Positions 1 through 8,302 of a DNA stretch of 64,000 nt are shown in pieces. Origin of the DNA: Entomohabitans teleogrylli (GTDB taxonomy: Bacteria > Pseudomonadota > Gammaproteobacteria > Enterobacterales > Enterobacteriaceae). The position numbers and the translations under genes are program-made. The notes below the pieces were generated by a model that was not told the DNA's origin, did not search any database, and saw nothing but the letters and a program-made list of their open reading frames with translations. Each line of letters begins with the position of its first letter. Position 1 is the first letter of the stretch. Location of the stretch: contig NZ_KQ947377.1 of NCBI RefSeq assembly GCF_001484765.1, positions 312,437 to 376,436 on the forward strand, read 5' to 3'.

Positions 1-68
1 CTGCTTCACTGCTTCACTGCTTCACTGCTTCACTGCTTCACTGCTTCACTGCTTCACTGCTTCACTGC
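1..68. repeat. Octanucleotide tandem repeat (CTGCTTCA)n
   Basis: Eight perfect head-to-tail copies of ctgcttca plus a partial ninth copy begin at the first base of the window, so the array probably extends to the left. The unit is 8 bp, not a multiple of three, so copy-number change within a coding region would shift frame. I see no gene covering it inside the window. Slippage-prone arrays of this kind vary between strains. Confidence 0.95.
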
Positions 69-140
69 AACAGCCTGTTCGCGGCCGCAACACAGATCAA
101 TCAAAATGTTAGTATCAAAAACGGCCAGTTTGTACATCGC

Positions 141-348
141 TTACCACGCCTCGCGCAGCGTCCTTTCCCACGCCAGCCCATCTTCGACCTTATCTCCCCA
201 CAGCCCCGGCGTCTCCTCAACCGTACCGTCCGACTGCCGGTCCGGCCTCGCGCAACAGCAGTACCCGGGGAAAATGACGGCGCGGTTTCAGGCTATCCAG
301 CCGCTTAATCGCCTCATCAGCAAGGCCAGGCAAAATGCGTCCCGTCAT
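141..348 (-). pseudogene. Possible decayed small gene with a frameshift
   Basis: On the minus strand an ATG near 348 opens a frame reading MTGRILPGLADEAIKRLDSL and onward, which stops near 217. A second frame, one base out of step, then reads a plausible tail ending LAWERTLREAW with a stop near 141. Together they would make a protein of about 69 residues broken by one frameshift. I do not recognise the family. The evidence is only the look of the two peptides, so this is weak. Confidence 0.25.
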
Positions 349-584
349 ATAAACCTCACTACCGTTCCCATTTATCATCCCGCCATATCATAAAAGAACA
401 ATATTTGACCTCGTCGGCGGTTCAAGAATAACCGTCAATAAAGCTATTGATAACCCCTCGTTCAGACGCAAGTTAATTCCTGCGAGACATCTTCCATAAT
501 GCGCTTTGCGCGGCAATTAGCAGTTTCATCAACCAAAAATCCAGGCTATAACACTGGATAAATATCCAGATAAGGAGCAGGAAA

Positions 585-1535
585 ATGGCACTGGAATCGG
601 GAATTGCCGCGCTGGTTAACGACTTTATCGCCGCCGGGCGGCCATCAGCGCGTCAGCAGACCTTTGAGCAGCGGCGGGCGGGGTATCTCGCCAGTACCGC
701 TCTCGCCGGGGAGACAGAAACGCGGGTGGAGATACAGGATATTGAACTGGAAGGAGTGGCGCTACGGGTGTTCTCCCCCACCGGCTGCGGCGCCGGTCGA
801 CTACCAACGGTGATTTACTACCACGGCGGCTGCTTTGTCAGCGGTGGGTTCGCCACCCACGATAACCCATTGCGCCAGTTGGCCTGCTACAGCGGCTGCC
901 GGGTCATCGCCGTACAATACCGCCTGGCGCCGGAGCACACCTGGCCGGCGGCTCATGACGACGCCCACCGCGCCGCCGGGTTGATCCACCAGCACGCCGG
1001 TCCACTGGGCGTGGATGTCAGACGCATCACTCTGGCCGGCGACAGCGCTGGCGGACACCTGGCGCTGGTCACCGCGCTGCGCCTGAAATCCGCCGGGCAG
1101 TGGCTACCGGCCCAACTGGTGCTCATCTACCCAATGCTCGACGCCGCTGCGACTTCGGAAAGCTATACCTGCTACGGGCGGGACTATGTGATCACCAGTG
1201 ATGCGCTGATCAGCGGCTACGAGGCTTATCTGGCGGATACGCCGCGCCAGCATCCTGAGGCCAGCCCGCTGTGGCGCGATGATTTCGCGGGTCTGCCGCC
1301 AGTGCATATCATTACTGCGCAGTACGATCCGCTGGTTGATGAAGGGGAAGCCCTTTACGGACGGCTAACGGAACAGGGGGTCAGTTGTACCTGCCAGCGC
1401 TATGCCGGCACCATCCACGGCTTCTTCCAGCTCGGTGGCATTAGTCTGGCAGCCAGAAACGCGCTGCGCGATATCGCCTGGCGTGTTGCCTGTCAGGAGG
1501 TGAATCCACCAGGCCCGGTTCAGCAGAGTGCATAG
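585..1535 (+). CDS. Alpha/beta hydrolase, HSL/Aes-type esterase
   Basis: This 316-residue cytoplasmic protein has the hallmarks of the hormone-sensitive-lipase family of carboxylesterases, which hydrolyse short-chain esters. The oxyanion-hole motif HGG is at residues 80-82 in YYHGGCFVSG. The nucleophile Ser154 lies in GDSAGG. Asp248 (AQYDPLVDEG) and His278 (TIHGFF) complete the triad. Length fits the family. The start is supported by an AAGGAGCAGG-type ribosome site just upstream. The gene stands alone before selC; its natural substrate cannot be told from sequence. Confidence 0.9.
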   Translation: MALESGIAALVNDFIAAGRPSARQQTFEQRRAGYLASTALAGETETRVEIQDIELEGVALRVFSPTGCGAGRLPTVIYYHGGCFVSGGFATHDNPLRQLACYSGCRVIAVQYRLAPEHTWPAAHDDAHRAAGLIHQHAGPLGVDVRRITLAGDSAGGHLALVTALRLKSAGQWLPAQLVLIYPMLDAAATSESYTCYGRDYVITSDALISGYEAYLADTPRQHPEASPLWRDDFAGLPPVHIITAQYDPLVDEGEALYGRLTEQGVSCTCQRYAGTIHGFFQLGGISLAARNALRDIAWRVACQEVNPPGPVQQSA

Positions 1536-1935
1536 CGGCAGCGTGTAAAACACCTGCCAGCAGCAGGCGCCACCCGCAGGTAGCGCCAGTCACAAAATGA
1601 CCGGGAAGTCCGGCACCATGGCGCGCATCGCCAGGCGCCAGATTTTAATGATATTTATCCGGGGCCCGGAGACAATAGCGCTCGCGAGCAATTCACAGCG
1701 TGAACCTCATCCGCACAACTAAAACCCGGTGGGATTATGCTGTTTTAGTCGAGCAGCCAATGGGTTGTACGTACTGTATTTTCGGGCTATCCGGCTACGC
1801 TTACTGGTTTATGCGATCCCGGTAACCCAGGGTGGCGGGAGAAGGGTTAATCGTGCGATAGCGGCTTAGCCTGTTGGTCAGATAACCAACAAAACCGATG
1901 ACAGTCAAAGTCTGAAAAAAAGCACCGGCCAGGTA
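1536..1935. other. Intergenic stretch without a gene
   Basis: About 400 bases between the esterase and the selC promoter. I see no credible reading frame, no RNA gene and no clear rho-independent terminator here. Confidence 0.6.
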
Positions 1936-1964
1936 TTGGTTAGATGATGAAAGCCGCCTATAAT
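1936..1964 (+). promoter_or_regulatory. selC promoter (-35 and -10)
   Basis: A TTGGTT -35-like box (1936-1941) and a perfect TATAAT -10 box (1959-1964) are separated by 17 bases. They are followed by a GC-rich discriminator (GCGCGCGCC), typical of stable-RNA promoters under stringent control. Transcription would start about 25 bases before the mature tRNA. Confidence 0.7.
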
Positions 1965-1994
1965 GCGCGCGCCTCCATGTAGCAATGAAGGCCA

Positions 1995-2089
1995 GGAAGA
2001 TCGTCGTCTCCGGTGAGGCGGCTGGACTTCAAATCCAGTTGGGGCCGCCAGCGGTCCCGGGCAGGTTCGACTCCTGTGATCTTCCGCCA
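1995..2089 (+). tRNA. selC: Selenocysteine tRNA (tRNA-Sec, UCA anticodon)
   Basis: A 95-base tRNA with the extra-long acceptor and variable arms specific to tRNA-Sec, anticodon TCA in CTGGACTTCAAATCCAG, and an encoded CCA end. It matches the E. coli selC sequence as I know it throughout. It delivers selenocysteine to UGA codons in formate dehydrogenases. The 3' end serves as the integration site for the island that follows; the gene is left intact because the element restores the same 3' end. Confidence 0.98.
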
Positions 2090-2090
2090 A
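2072..2090 (+). repeat. Left attachment site (attL) in the selC 3' end
   Basis: TCCTGTGATCTTCCGCCAA, the last bases of selC, recurs with a one-base deletion at 17805-17822. Tyrosine integrases of P4-type islands commonly recombine in the 3' end of tRNA genes, and selC is a classic site. Confidence 0.8.
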
Positions 2091-2202
2091 TTAGCCTCCC
2101 CTGAATTCCCCCACAGTCAATAAATCCCTTATACTACCTGCTATTGCAATCAGTTATGTTCTCCTGAGGTCAACTCATGTCTACCAGAATCAAGTACATT
2201 CT

Positions 2203-2252
2203 GGGGGCATTATGGGGGGCATAAAAGATGCCCCCATTTTGAGGTGCCCCCA
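2203..2252. repeat. GGGGGCA repeat cluster at the left end, overlapping the int leader
   Basis: Two direct GGGGGCAT-type copies (from 2203 and 2214) are followed by two inverted copies, TGCCCCC (from 2229 and 2245). The second direct and first inverted copy form a perfect 8-bp hairpin (GGGGGCAT, loop of about 5, ATGCCCCC). The last copy sits directly before the int ATG. A related pair is found at the other end (17722-17743). These look like integrase arm-type sites that could also regulate int. Confidence 0.6.
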
Positions 2253-3437
2253 ATGAAGTTAACAGCCCGTCAAGTTGATACTGCTAAACCGAAAGAAAAG
2301 CCTTACAAGTTATCTGATGGCGGTGGTCTCTACCTTGAGGTAGCGACCAGCGGCTCACGTTACTGGCGTTTGAAGTACCGTTACGCTGGTAAAGAAAAAC
2401 GCCTGGCCTTTGGTGTATATCCAGAAGTCTCCTTAGCTGAAGCGCGTGATAAACGTGAAGCTGCCAAAAAGGTACTGGCGGCGGGTAACGATCCTGGTGA
2501 AGTAAAGAAAGCGGAGAAAATCGCTCAGAAGCTAGGCTTTGAAAACACTTTTGAAGCAATTGCGAGAGAATGGCATCAGGTGAGAGCTGACCGTTGGTCG
2601 TTGCGCTATCGTGAAGAAATCATTGATACGTTCGAGAAAGATGTTTTTCCCTACATTGGCAAGCGTCCCATTGCAGAGATAAAACCGATGGAGTTACTTG
2701 AAACTCTGCGCCGAATGGAAAAACGTGGAGCACTAGAAAAGATGCGCAAAGTCAGGCAACGCTGTGGTGAAGTATTCCGTCATGCGATTGTGACCGGACG
2801 TGCTGAATACAATCCTGCCCCCGATCTCGCTACTGCCCTCGCTACACCTAAGAAAACACATTTTCCCTTTCTGACCGCTGAAGAACTACCGCACTTCCTC
2901 AAAGATCTAGCTGGGTACACTGGTAGCATTATTACCAAGACGGCAACCCAAATCATCATGCTTACAGGTGTACGAACTCAGGAGTTGCGTTTCGCCCGTT
3001 GGGAAGATATCAACTTTGAAAAGCGACTCTGGGAGATACCAGCTGAAGTAATGAAGATGAAACGACCGCATATCGTACCTATGTCGGATCAGGTAGTAGC
3101 ACTCTTTGAATCACTAAAACCTATTACTGGGCTATATCCACTTGTATTCATTGGACGCAATGATCGCACTAAGCCGATCTCAAAGGAAAGCATTAATCAG
3201 GTGATCGAGTTATTAGGATACAAAGGAAGGGTGACGGGGCATGGTTTTCGGCACACAATGAGTACCATACTACACGAAGAAGGTTTTGACTCTGCGTGGA
3301 TTGAAACTCAACTTGCTCATGTGGACAAGAATGCGATTCGTGGAGCTTACAACCATGCGCAGTATCTGGATGGAAGGAAAGAGATGATGCAGTGGTATGC
3401 AGACTATATTACCCACTTGCTTAGAACATCATTTTAA
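2253..3437 (+). CDS. int: P4-type tyrosine recombinase/integrase
   Basis: This 394-residue site-specific recombinase inserts and excises the island at selC. The N-terminus (MKLTARQVDTAKPKEKPYKL) is the DUF4102 arm-binding domain typical of P4-like integrases. The catalytic domain shows the first Arg in GVRTQELRFARW, the HxxR motif in HGFRHTMS, and a C-terminal tyrosine region in GAYNHAQYLDG. A frame from a GTG at 2244 is open, but that GTG lies inside the GGGGGCA repeat cluster and the ATG at 2253 is the usual family start. It appears intact, so the island may still be mobile. Confidence 0.93.
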   Translation: MKLTARQVDTAKPKEKPYKLSDGGGLYLEVATSGSRYWRLKYRYAGKEKRLAFGVYPEVSLAEARDKREAAKKVLAAGNDPGEVKKAEKIAQKLGFENTFEAIAREWHQVRADRWSLRYREEIIDTFEKDVFPYIGKRPIAEIKPMELLETLRRMEKRGALEKMRKVRQRCGEVFRHAIVTGRAEYNPAPDLATALATPKKTHFPFLTAEELPHFLKDLAGYTGSIITKTATQIIMLTGVRTQELRFARWEDINFEKRLWEIPAEVMKMKRPHIVPMSDQVVALFESLKPITGLYPLVFIGRNDRTKPISKESINQVIELLGYKGRVTGHGFRHTMSTILHEEGFDSAWIETQLAHVDKNAIRGAYNHAQYLDGRKEMMQWYADYITHLLRTSF

Positions 3438-3497
3438 CCAATGAAAACATAGTATTAAGTAAAATGGCTAAACTATAAATGTTCAGCCATTACCTTT

Positions 3498-4586
3498 TTA
3501 ATTTACTAAACGTAAATGCTGATTTTGTGTACTCAGTGAGTACAACTGGTTAACTTCGGGTAAAAATAGGTTGAATATAGATGCAAGTTCATTCTGATCA
3601 TAACCCAGTTCTTCTTTCGCATGATCAATAATTGCATTCAGTAAAGTGGGTTTTTCCCCATTTATATCGAGTTTTACAGGCTCATCAACCTTGTAACGTT
3701 TGATGGACATCTGCCTCCAGATCCAATCACTTTGGCCTGCCGTAATAGCTTTTAATGTTTTAGCTCTGTAAAACAACGCAGCCATTGAGGTTCGCCAGAA
3801 TGGTTTAAGTGCGGCAGCCTTTTCAATACTTACATTTCTTAAATCATTATAAATATCGGAAGCGGGCATAAGTAATTCTGCAGCAAAAGTGTTTGCCTCC
3901 TCTTCCATTTCAGGAGTAGGAGCACGATGCATGACTAAATGTCCCAGCTCATGAGCTAAGGTAAATCGGTAGCGGTCCATTGGCTGGTTTTTGTTTATAA
4001 AAATCAGTGGCGGCAGGCCAGCTAGGTTATAACTAAGGCCGGAAAGACTCGTATCTTCCATATCACAGTCGATGATAATGACTCCTGCCCTTTCTAACAC
4101 TTCGACTAGATTTTTTATTGGTCCGCGTGGGATGTGCCATGCTGTACGAACGTTACGCGCAATTTGCTCAATATTGTCTTCATAATCGTCAGGATCATAG
4201 TACGGGAGTTCATATTCAGGTTCAAAATCAACGAACTGCAAAAGTTTTCTGAGATGGGCTATGCGTACATTTACTTCCGCAACAAGCTTGTCCAGTACTT
4301 TCATACCGACTGACGCTTTTTTACGATACATGGGATTTGCACTTATGGGTCCGCCATAAAGCCTTTCAGACATCATGAAAAACTCAATGGGGCAGTTGAG
4401 CGCTTTTGCGATGCTATCAATTTGCTCATCAGTGGCCGGCTTAAGGCCTTGCTCAATCTTAGACAAGGTTCCTTGAGAAATGGCGATAATCTGAGCCAAA
4501 TCCTTCTGGCTCATACCCAACATTTTCCGACGCAACTCAATCATCTCTGGGCGTATTGTGGCTGCTGACTTAATCTCCACGACCAT
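3498..4586 (-). CDS. XRE-family HTH and ImmA/IrrE metallopeptidase protein
   Basis: The 362-residue protein joins an N-terminal XRE helix-turn-helix (about residues 14-70, GMSQKDLAQIIAISQGTLSK) to an ImmA/IrrE-type zinc peptidase domain with the HELGH motif at 212-216 and a downstream glutamate in EEEANTFAAELLMP. Family members are peptidases that cleave repressors or act in toxin-antitoxin pairs. Its start overlaps the end of the upstream minus-strand gene by 17 bases, so the two are translationally coupled. The arrangement resembles the RosmerTA defence toxin-antitoxin pair (XRE/ImmA protein plus partner), but that assignment is inference. Confidence 0.8.
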   Translation of the reverse strand: MVVEIKSAATIRPEMIELRRKMLGMSQKDLAQIIAISQGTLSKIEQGLKPATDEQIDSIAKALNCPIEFFMMSERLYGGPISANPMYRKKASVGMKVLDKLVAEVNVRIAHLRKLLQFVDFEPEYELPYYDPDDYEDNIEQIARNVRTAWHIPRGPIKNLVEVLERAGVIIIDCDMEDTSLSGLSYNLAGLPPLIFINKNQPMDRYRFTLAHELGHLVMHRAPTPEMEEEANTFAAELLMPASDIYNDLRNVSIEKAAALKPFWRTSMAALFYRAKTLKAITAGQSDWIWRQMSIKRYKVDEPVKLDINGEKPTLLNAIIDHAKEELGYDQNELASIFNLFLPEVNQLYSLSTQNQHLRLVN

Positions 4587-5196
4587 TTTCTACCTTCGGT
4601 TCTGTCTTTCTAGCCCGTCTTGGTTTCACAACACTTTTTGCTGGGGAAACCGTCTTAACAGGCTGTGGTTGGGGTATGTTCAATTCAAGCTTAGATATAG
4701 GCATTTCGTACAGATTTTCATCTGTTAAATCAATTGCCCACGCAACAAACTTACCATTGCGCTGCGTGAGAACAATTTTATCAATTCCTACACCATCGTC
4801 ACTAAGTATGTAGAGTAGCTCTAAACGAACTAATCCTCCAAACATGTCCATTTCAGGATTATGAAAATCCAAGGCTCTTTGAGTAGGGTAATTGGAAGAA
4901 CGAAGGCTCTTATCACCTTTCTTAATCCTTACAAAATATCGATCCTGAATCAGAAAGCCTACCTGATATGGCATTTTTACATATTTGATCCCTTTAAGAT
5001 TAGAAGTTTCAATACTGTCTTTAAGGAAAAACAATGCGTCATTGCGGAGAACAGCTGAACGAACACGCTTATCAATCAACCGTCGTGCGACATCGTTTTG
5101 AAGCCAATTTTTCCAAACATTGTCGAAAACTGAAGTTAGGGTGTGGTAGTAGGGTTGACAGACTGAATGTGCTTCTTCTTTGTTGATTAAAGACAT
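4570..5196 (-). CDS. Uncharacterised partner of the XRE/ImmA protein
   Basis: This protein has about 208 residues from the ATG at 5196 (MSLINKEEAHSV), preceded by an AGAG ribosome-site-like run; the frame is open to 5256, which would add 20 residues. No membrane segment is seen. The last 35 residues are basic and proline-rich (PAKSVVKPRRARKTEPK). The 17-base overlap with the XRE/ImmA gene, and its place upstream in the same transcript, suggest a two-gene toxin-antitoxin-like unit. I do not recognise the family, and which partner is toxic cannot be told. Confidence 0.6.
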   Translation of the reverse strand: MSLINKEEAHSVCQPYYHTLTSVFDNVWKNWLQNDVARRLIDKRVRSAVLRNDALFFLKDSIETSNLKGIKYVKMPYQVGFLIQDRYFVRIKKGDKSLRSSNYPTQRALDFHNPEMDMFGGLVRLELLYILSDDGVGIDKIVLTQRNGKFVAWAIDLTDENLYEMPISKLELNIPQPQPVKTVSPAKSVVKPRRARKTEPKVENGRGD

Positions 5197-5403
5197 ATAG
5201 AATCTCTGGAATTTTTGCTGTGAAATGTCATGGATAAGCATAAAACTCAGCCACATTTTTTACAACAAATTATTCCAAAAAATATTCCAAAACAAGGTAA
5301 CTATATGTTTTTTTAACATTTATTATTTTTGCACTACACTCTCCTGTTAAGCTCGCAGTGCATTCTTGTTCGAGCCCCATCAATAGCAGTTGCTGAAATC
5401 GCT

Positions 5404-5605
5404 GCTGTGTTGCTGGACAGTTAGCTTGTCTGATATGCTTTGATTGCTCTTTAGCTTGTGGCTCAGTATTAAAGCCTTGTCGGGCGCTTCGCCAGACACC
5501 AACTTATTGAACGACATTGTGGTTGCGAAAGTCTCGCGACCCAAGTTCGTTAACTCACTTAGGTCGCGAGACTTTCGCTTCCTCTAGTAAAGAGCGCAAC
5601 ACAGC
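5404..5605 (+). ncRNA. Retron msr-msd noncoding RNA
   Basis: The template RNA for the adjacent reverse transcriptase. The ends carry the a1/a2 pairing that defines retron RNAs: GCTGTGTTGC at 5404-5413 is a perfect complement of GCAACACAGC at 5596-5605. The msd part holds a perfect 17-bp inverted repeat, 5525-5541 with 5562-5578, around a 20-base loop, which would be the stem of the msDNA. The msr part between contains TTAGCTTG twice and small T-rich loops, as expected for RT recognition. It ends 37 bases before the RT start. The branching guanosine was not placed with confidence. Confidence 0.88.
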
Positions 5606-5642
5606 CCTTCATCTGAAGGGCTCTAACTCTAGAGTCGATAAA

Positions 5643-6659
5643 ATGACAACTCTAAAACATCATTTACTCACCAGCCCCTTAGTTGCGGAACAGGCGTTCA
5701 GTTTGCTCTCTACCTCCTCGTCTAAAAAAGTGACGAAATTGGATGTGGAAAAATGGCTCACTGTCTCACTTGCAAAGGTGATGGTAAGTGGCCCCAAGAT
5801 GTACAGAGTTTATACAATCCCCAAAAAAAATGGGGGCAAACGTACAATTGCTCATCCGTCAAGAGCTCTCAAGGTGATCCAAAGAGGATTAGTTGAATTC
5901 TTAAATGATAAATTACCTGTACATGATGCTGCGTATGCATATAGAAAAAATATTAGTATTAAAGATAATGCGCTTCAACATGTGACAAATCCATATTTTT
6001 TAAGAATGGATCTCGCTGACTTCTTTAATAGTATTGATGTTAATCTATTTGAGGAGCGGATTGAGAAACATAAAATCCAACTAAGCGCAGCAGACAAAGC
6101 ATTAATCCGTCGTTCTGCGTTTTGGAGTCCCAAGAAGACAAATACAGGAACCCTTATTCTCAGCATAGGTGCACCTTCATCGCCATTAATATCAAATTTC
6201 ATTATGTTTTCATTCGATGAAACGATTAGTTCAATCTGTGCGCCTCTGAAGATCACATATACGAGATATGCCGATGATTTATTTTTTTCTACTAAGAATA
6301 AAAATATACTTTTTAAAATCCCAAGCCTAATCCAATATGTTTTAAGTACTGAGTTTGGTAAAAAATTAACGATTAATGAAGTTAAAACCAGTTTTTCATC
6401 TAAAGCACATAACAGGCATATTGCAGGAGTTACCATTACTAATAATGACACTCTATCTTTAGGTCGAGAGAAAAAAAGGATAATATCGTCAATGATCCAT
6501 AAATACTCCCTAGGAAAATCTGACGATATTGAACTGGCTAAACTACAGGGGCTCTTATCCTTTTCGAAACATATAGAGCCATTATTTATCGAAAGAATGA
6601 TGAAAAAATACTCAGTTAACTTGGTAGATAAAATAATCTCTGGTCAATGGAGGAAATAA
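5643..6659 (+). CDS. Retron reverse transcriptase (Ec78/Eco7-like)
   Basis: A 338-residue reverse transcriptase that copies the msd RNA into branched msDNA. RT motifs are in order: LRMDLADFFNSID near residues 120-132 (first catalytic Asp), SIGAPSSPLISNF near 174-186, the catalytic YADD at 209-212, and the retron-type HIAGVTI motif. The frame is open from 5517, but the extra 42 residues are translated msd hairpin, so the ATG at 5643 is chosen. Closest remembered relative is the Ec78/retron-Eco7 RT, consistent with the PtuA/PtuB effectors downstream. Its stop overlaps the next start (TAATG). Confidence 0.93.
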   Translation: MTTLKHHLLTSPLVAEQAFSLLSTSSSKKVTKLDVEKWLTVSLAKVMVSGPKMYRVYTIPKKNGGKRTIAHPSRALKVIQRGLVEFLNDKLPVHDAAYAYRKNISIKDNALQHVTNPYFLRMDLADFFNSIDVNLFEERIEKHKIQLSAADKALIRRSAFWSPKKTNTGTLILSIGAPSSPLISNFIMFSFDETISSICAPLKITYTRYADDLFFSTKNKNILFKIPSLIQYVLSTEFGKKLTINEVKTSFSSKAHNRHIAGVTITNNDTLSLGREKKRIISSMIHKYSLGKSDDIELAKLQGLLSFSKHIEPLFIERMMKKYSVNLVDKIISGQWRK

Positions 6660-8302
6660 TGGAAGGTAAAAATAAAAAGGCAACCAGAACTGTAACTGAA
6701 AAAATTGAAGGTGCAGAAAAAGGACATCTGGGGGATATGTTTGAAGTTGCAGGATGGATGGAGTCAGGGCGTTATTCTCTAAATACAGATAAAGCTAAAG
6801 CCCAAGAATATTACGATCATATAAATGAAAACCTTCAAACAAAACGACCTTTTTTTTCTAGCTTAGAGTTAGTAAATTATAAAGGTATTAGAAAAACGGT
6901 AAAAAAAATCACCCTTGACCCATACTTGAATATTTTTGTAGGCGTGAATGGCAGCGGGAAAACGACAATAATTGAATCTATAGTAAAAGCATCTACTTGG
7001 CTGGTTAATGGTATTAAAAATAGAGCAAATGGTAAAGGAATCCATCCTGCTGAAATAAATAATTCTCAAGATGCAAAAGATTGTGCAATTACAGCAACAT
7101 TAACTCTTGATGAGAAATCAACATTCACACTCATCTTGTATAAAAATAAAAACAGTACAAATAAGAACAGAAGCTCATTGAGTGAGTTTAAAAATTTAGC
7201 CGAAATGTATTATTCACTCAACAGTAAATATAAAGGTGAATCCTGTCTCCCTCTCTTTTGCCACTATTCAGTTAGTAGAGCTTTAGAAATAAAAACAGAT
7301 GATGAACAAAAAAATGGTGAAATTACTGCATTTAATAACTTAGATGGGTACAGCTTTTCATTTGAAGAATCTAGGAATTTCAAGAATTTAATTAAGTGGA
7401 TGTTGTTTTGTGGCTCTCAAAACAATGATGAAGTTGATGATATCAAAAACAAACTATCTTCTCTTGAAGTTAAATATAATACAACATATGAAATCTACAA
7501 CTTTTTAGCAGATGAGACTAAAGAAGAATCCTCTATTGGATTAAAACTTAAAAATGAATTAGATGAACTTCGCATGAAAATTGCAGAATTCCAGTTAAAT
7601 CTAAATAATGTCGATGGCAATATCGTTAGTGTTGTTAAAAAAGCAATATATAAATTTATGAGCATCGACAATATAAGAATGAAAGTTGATAAAGATAACG
7701 TATCAATCTTACTTGACAAAAAAGGTATAACTATTTCTGCAACTGACCTTTCTCAGGGTGAAAAAGCTTTATTTTCCTTAGTCAGTGATATTAGCCGTAG
7801 GCTTATTCTTCTAAATCCAGGAAAAGGGATTGATGCTTTAAAAGGTCATGGTGTTGTAATTATCGATGAAATTGATTTACACTTACACCCGAAATGGCAA
7901 CAGGAAATCATTGGACAACTACAGGATACTTTTCCTAACATTCAATTTATTATAACAACTCATAGCCCTCAGGTATTATCAACCGCACCGAGCCATTGCA
8001 TTAAAGTTATTCGTAATGATGAAAATGGAATACTAAATATTGTCGAACCTGAATTCTCTCTCGGTTCCGAGTCCGATATGATTCTTGAAGATATATTTCT
8101 TGTAAACTCTCGCCCGGAAAATATTGAGCAAGTAAAAATGCTTAACCGGTACAAAGATTTAATAGAACTCGATAAGTGGGATACGGATGAGGCTGAAGAT
8201 TTAAAGAAGGAGCTCGATAAATGGGCGGGTAAACACGATCCAGTAATGAAAAAACTGCAAATGGATATTAGGCTTCGTGAGTTTAGAAGAGGGAAAAAAT
8301 AA
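6659..8302 (+). CDS. ptuA: PtuA-like ATPase, retron effector
   Basis: A 547-residue ABC/SMC-like ATPase. Walker A is GVNGSGKTT near residue 95, the signature-like LSQGEKALFS is followed by Walker B VVIIDEIDLHLHP, and the switch histidine is in TTHSPQVL. A central segment rich in charged residues likely forms a coiled coil. The frame opens at 6647, but the ATG at 6659 has a GGAGG site five bases upstream and overlaps the RT stop, so it is preferred. In retron-Eco7 the PtuA-PtuB complex is held inactive by RT-msDNA and released on phage attack, leading to growth arrest. Confidence 0.9.
   Translation: MEGKNKKATRTVTEKIEGAEKGHLGDMFEVAGWMESGRYSLNTDKAKAQEYYDHINENLQTKRPFFSSLELVNYKGIRKTVKKITLDPYLNIFVGVNGSGKTTIIESIVKASTWLVNGIKNRANGKGIHPAEINNSQDAKDCAITATLTLDEKSTFTLILYKNKNSTNKNRSSLSEFKNLAEMYYSLNSKYKGESCLPLFCHYSVSRALEIKTDDEQKNGEITAFNNLDGYSFSFEESRNFKNLIKWMLFCGSQNNDEVDDIKNKLSSLEVKYNTTYEIYNFLADETKEESSIGLKLKNELDELRMKIAEFQLNLNNVDGNIVSVVKKAIYKFMSIDNIRMKVDKDNVSILLDKKGITISATDLSQGEKALFSLVSDISRRLILLNPGKGIDALKGHGVVIIDEIDLHLHPKWQQEIIGQLQDTFPNIQFIITTHSPQVLSTAPSHCIKVIRNDENGILNIVEPEFSLGSESDMILEDIFLVNSRPENIEQVKMLNRYKDLIELDKWDTDEAEDLKKELDKWAGKHDPVMKKLQMDIRLREFRRGKK

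Noticed and set aside
1..68. Tandem array as a CRISPR
   Set aside because: Units of 8 bp are directly joined with no spacers; no other array is seen in the window.
106..393. 95-residue plus-strand frame
   Set aside because: Ser/Pro-rich with no ribosome site; the minus strand gives more protein-like peptides here.
5517..5642. 42-codon extension at the start of the reverse transcriptase frame
   Set aside because: These bases are the msd hairpin of the retron RNA; the frame is open only because of the inverted repeat.
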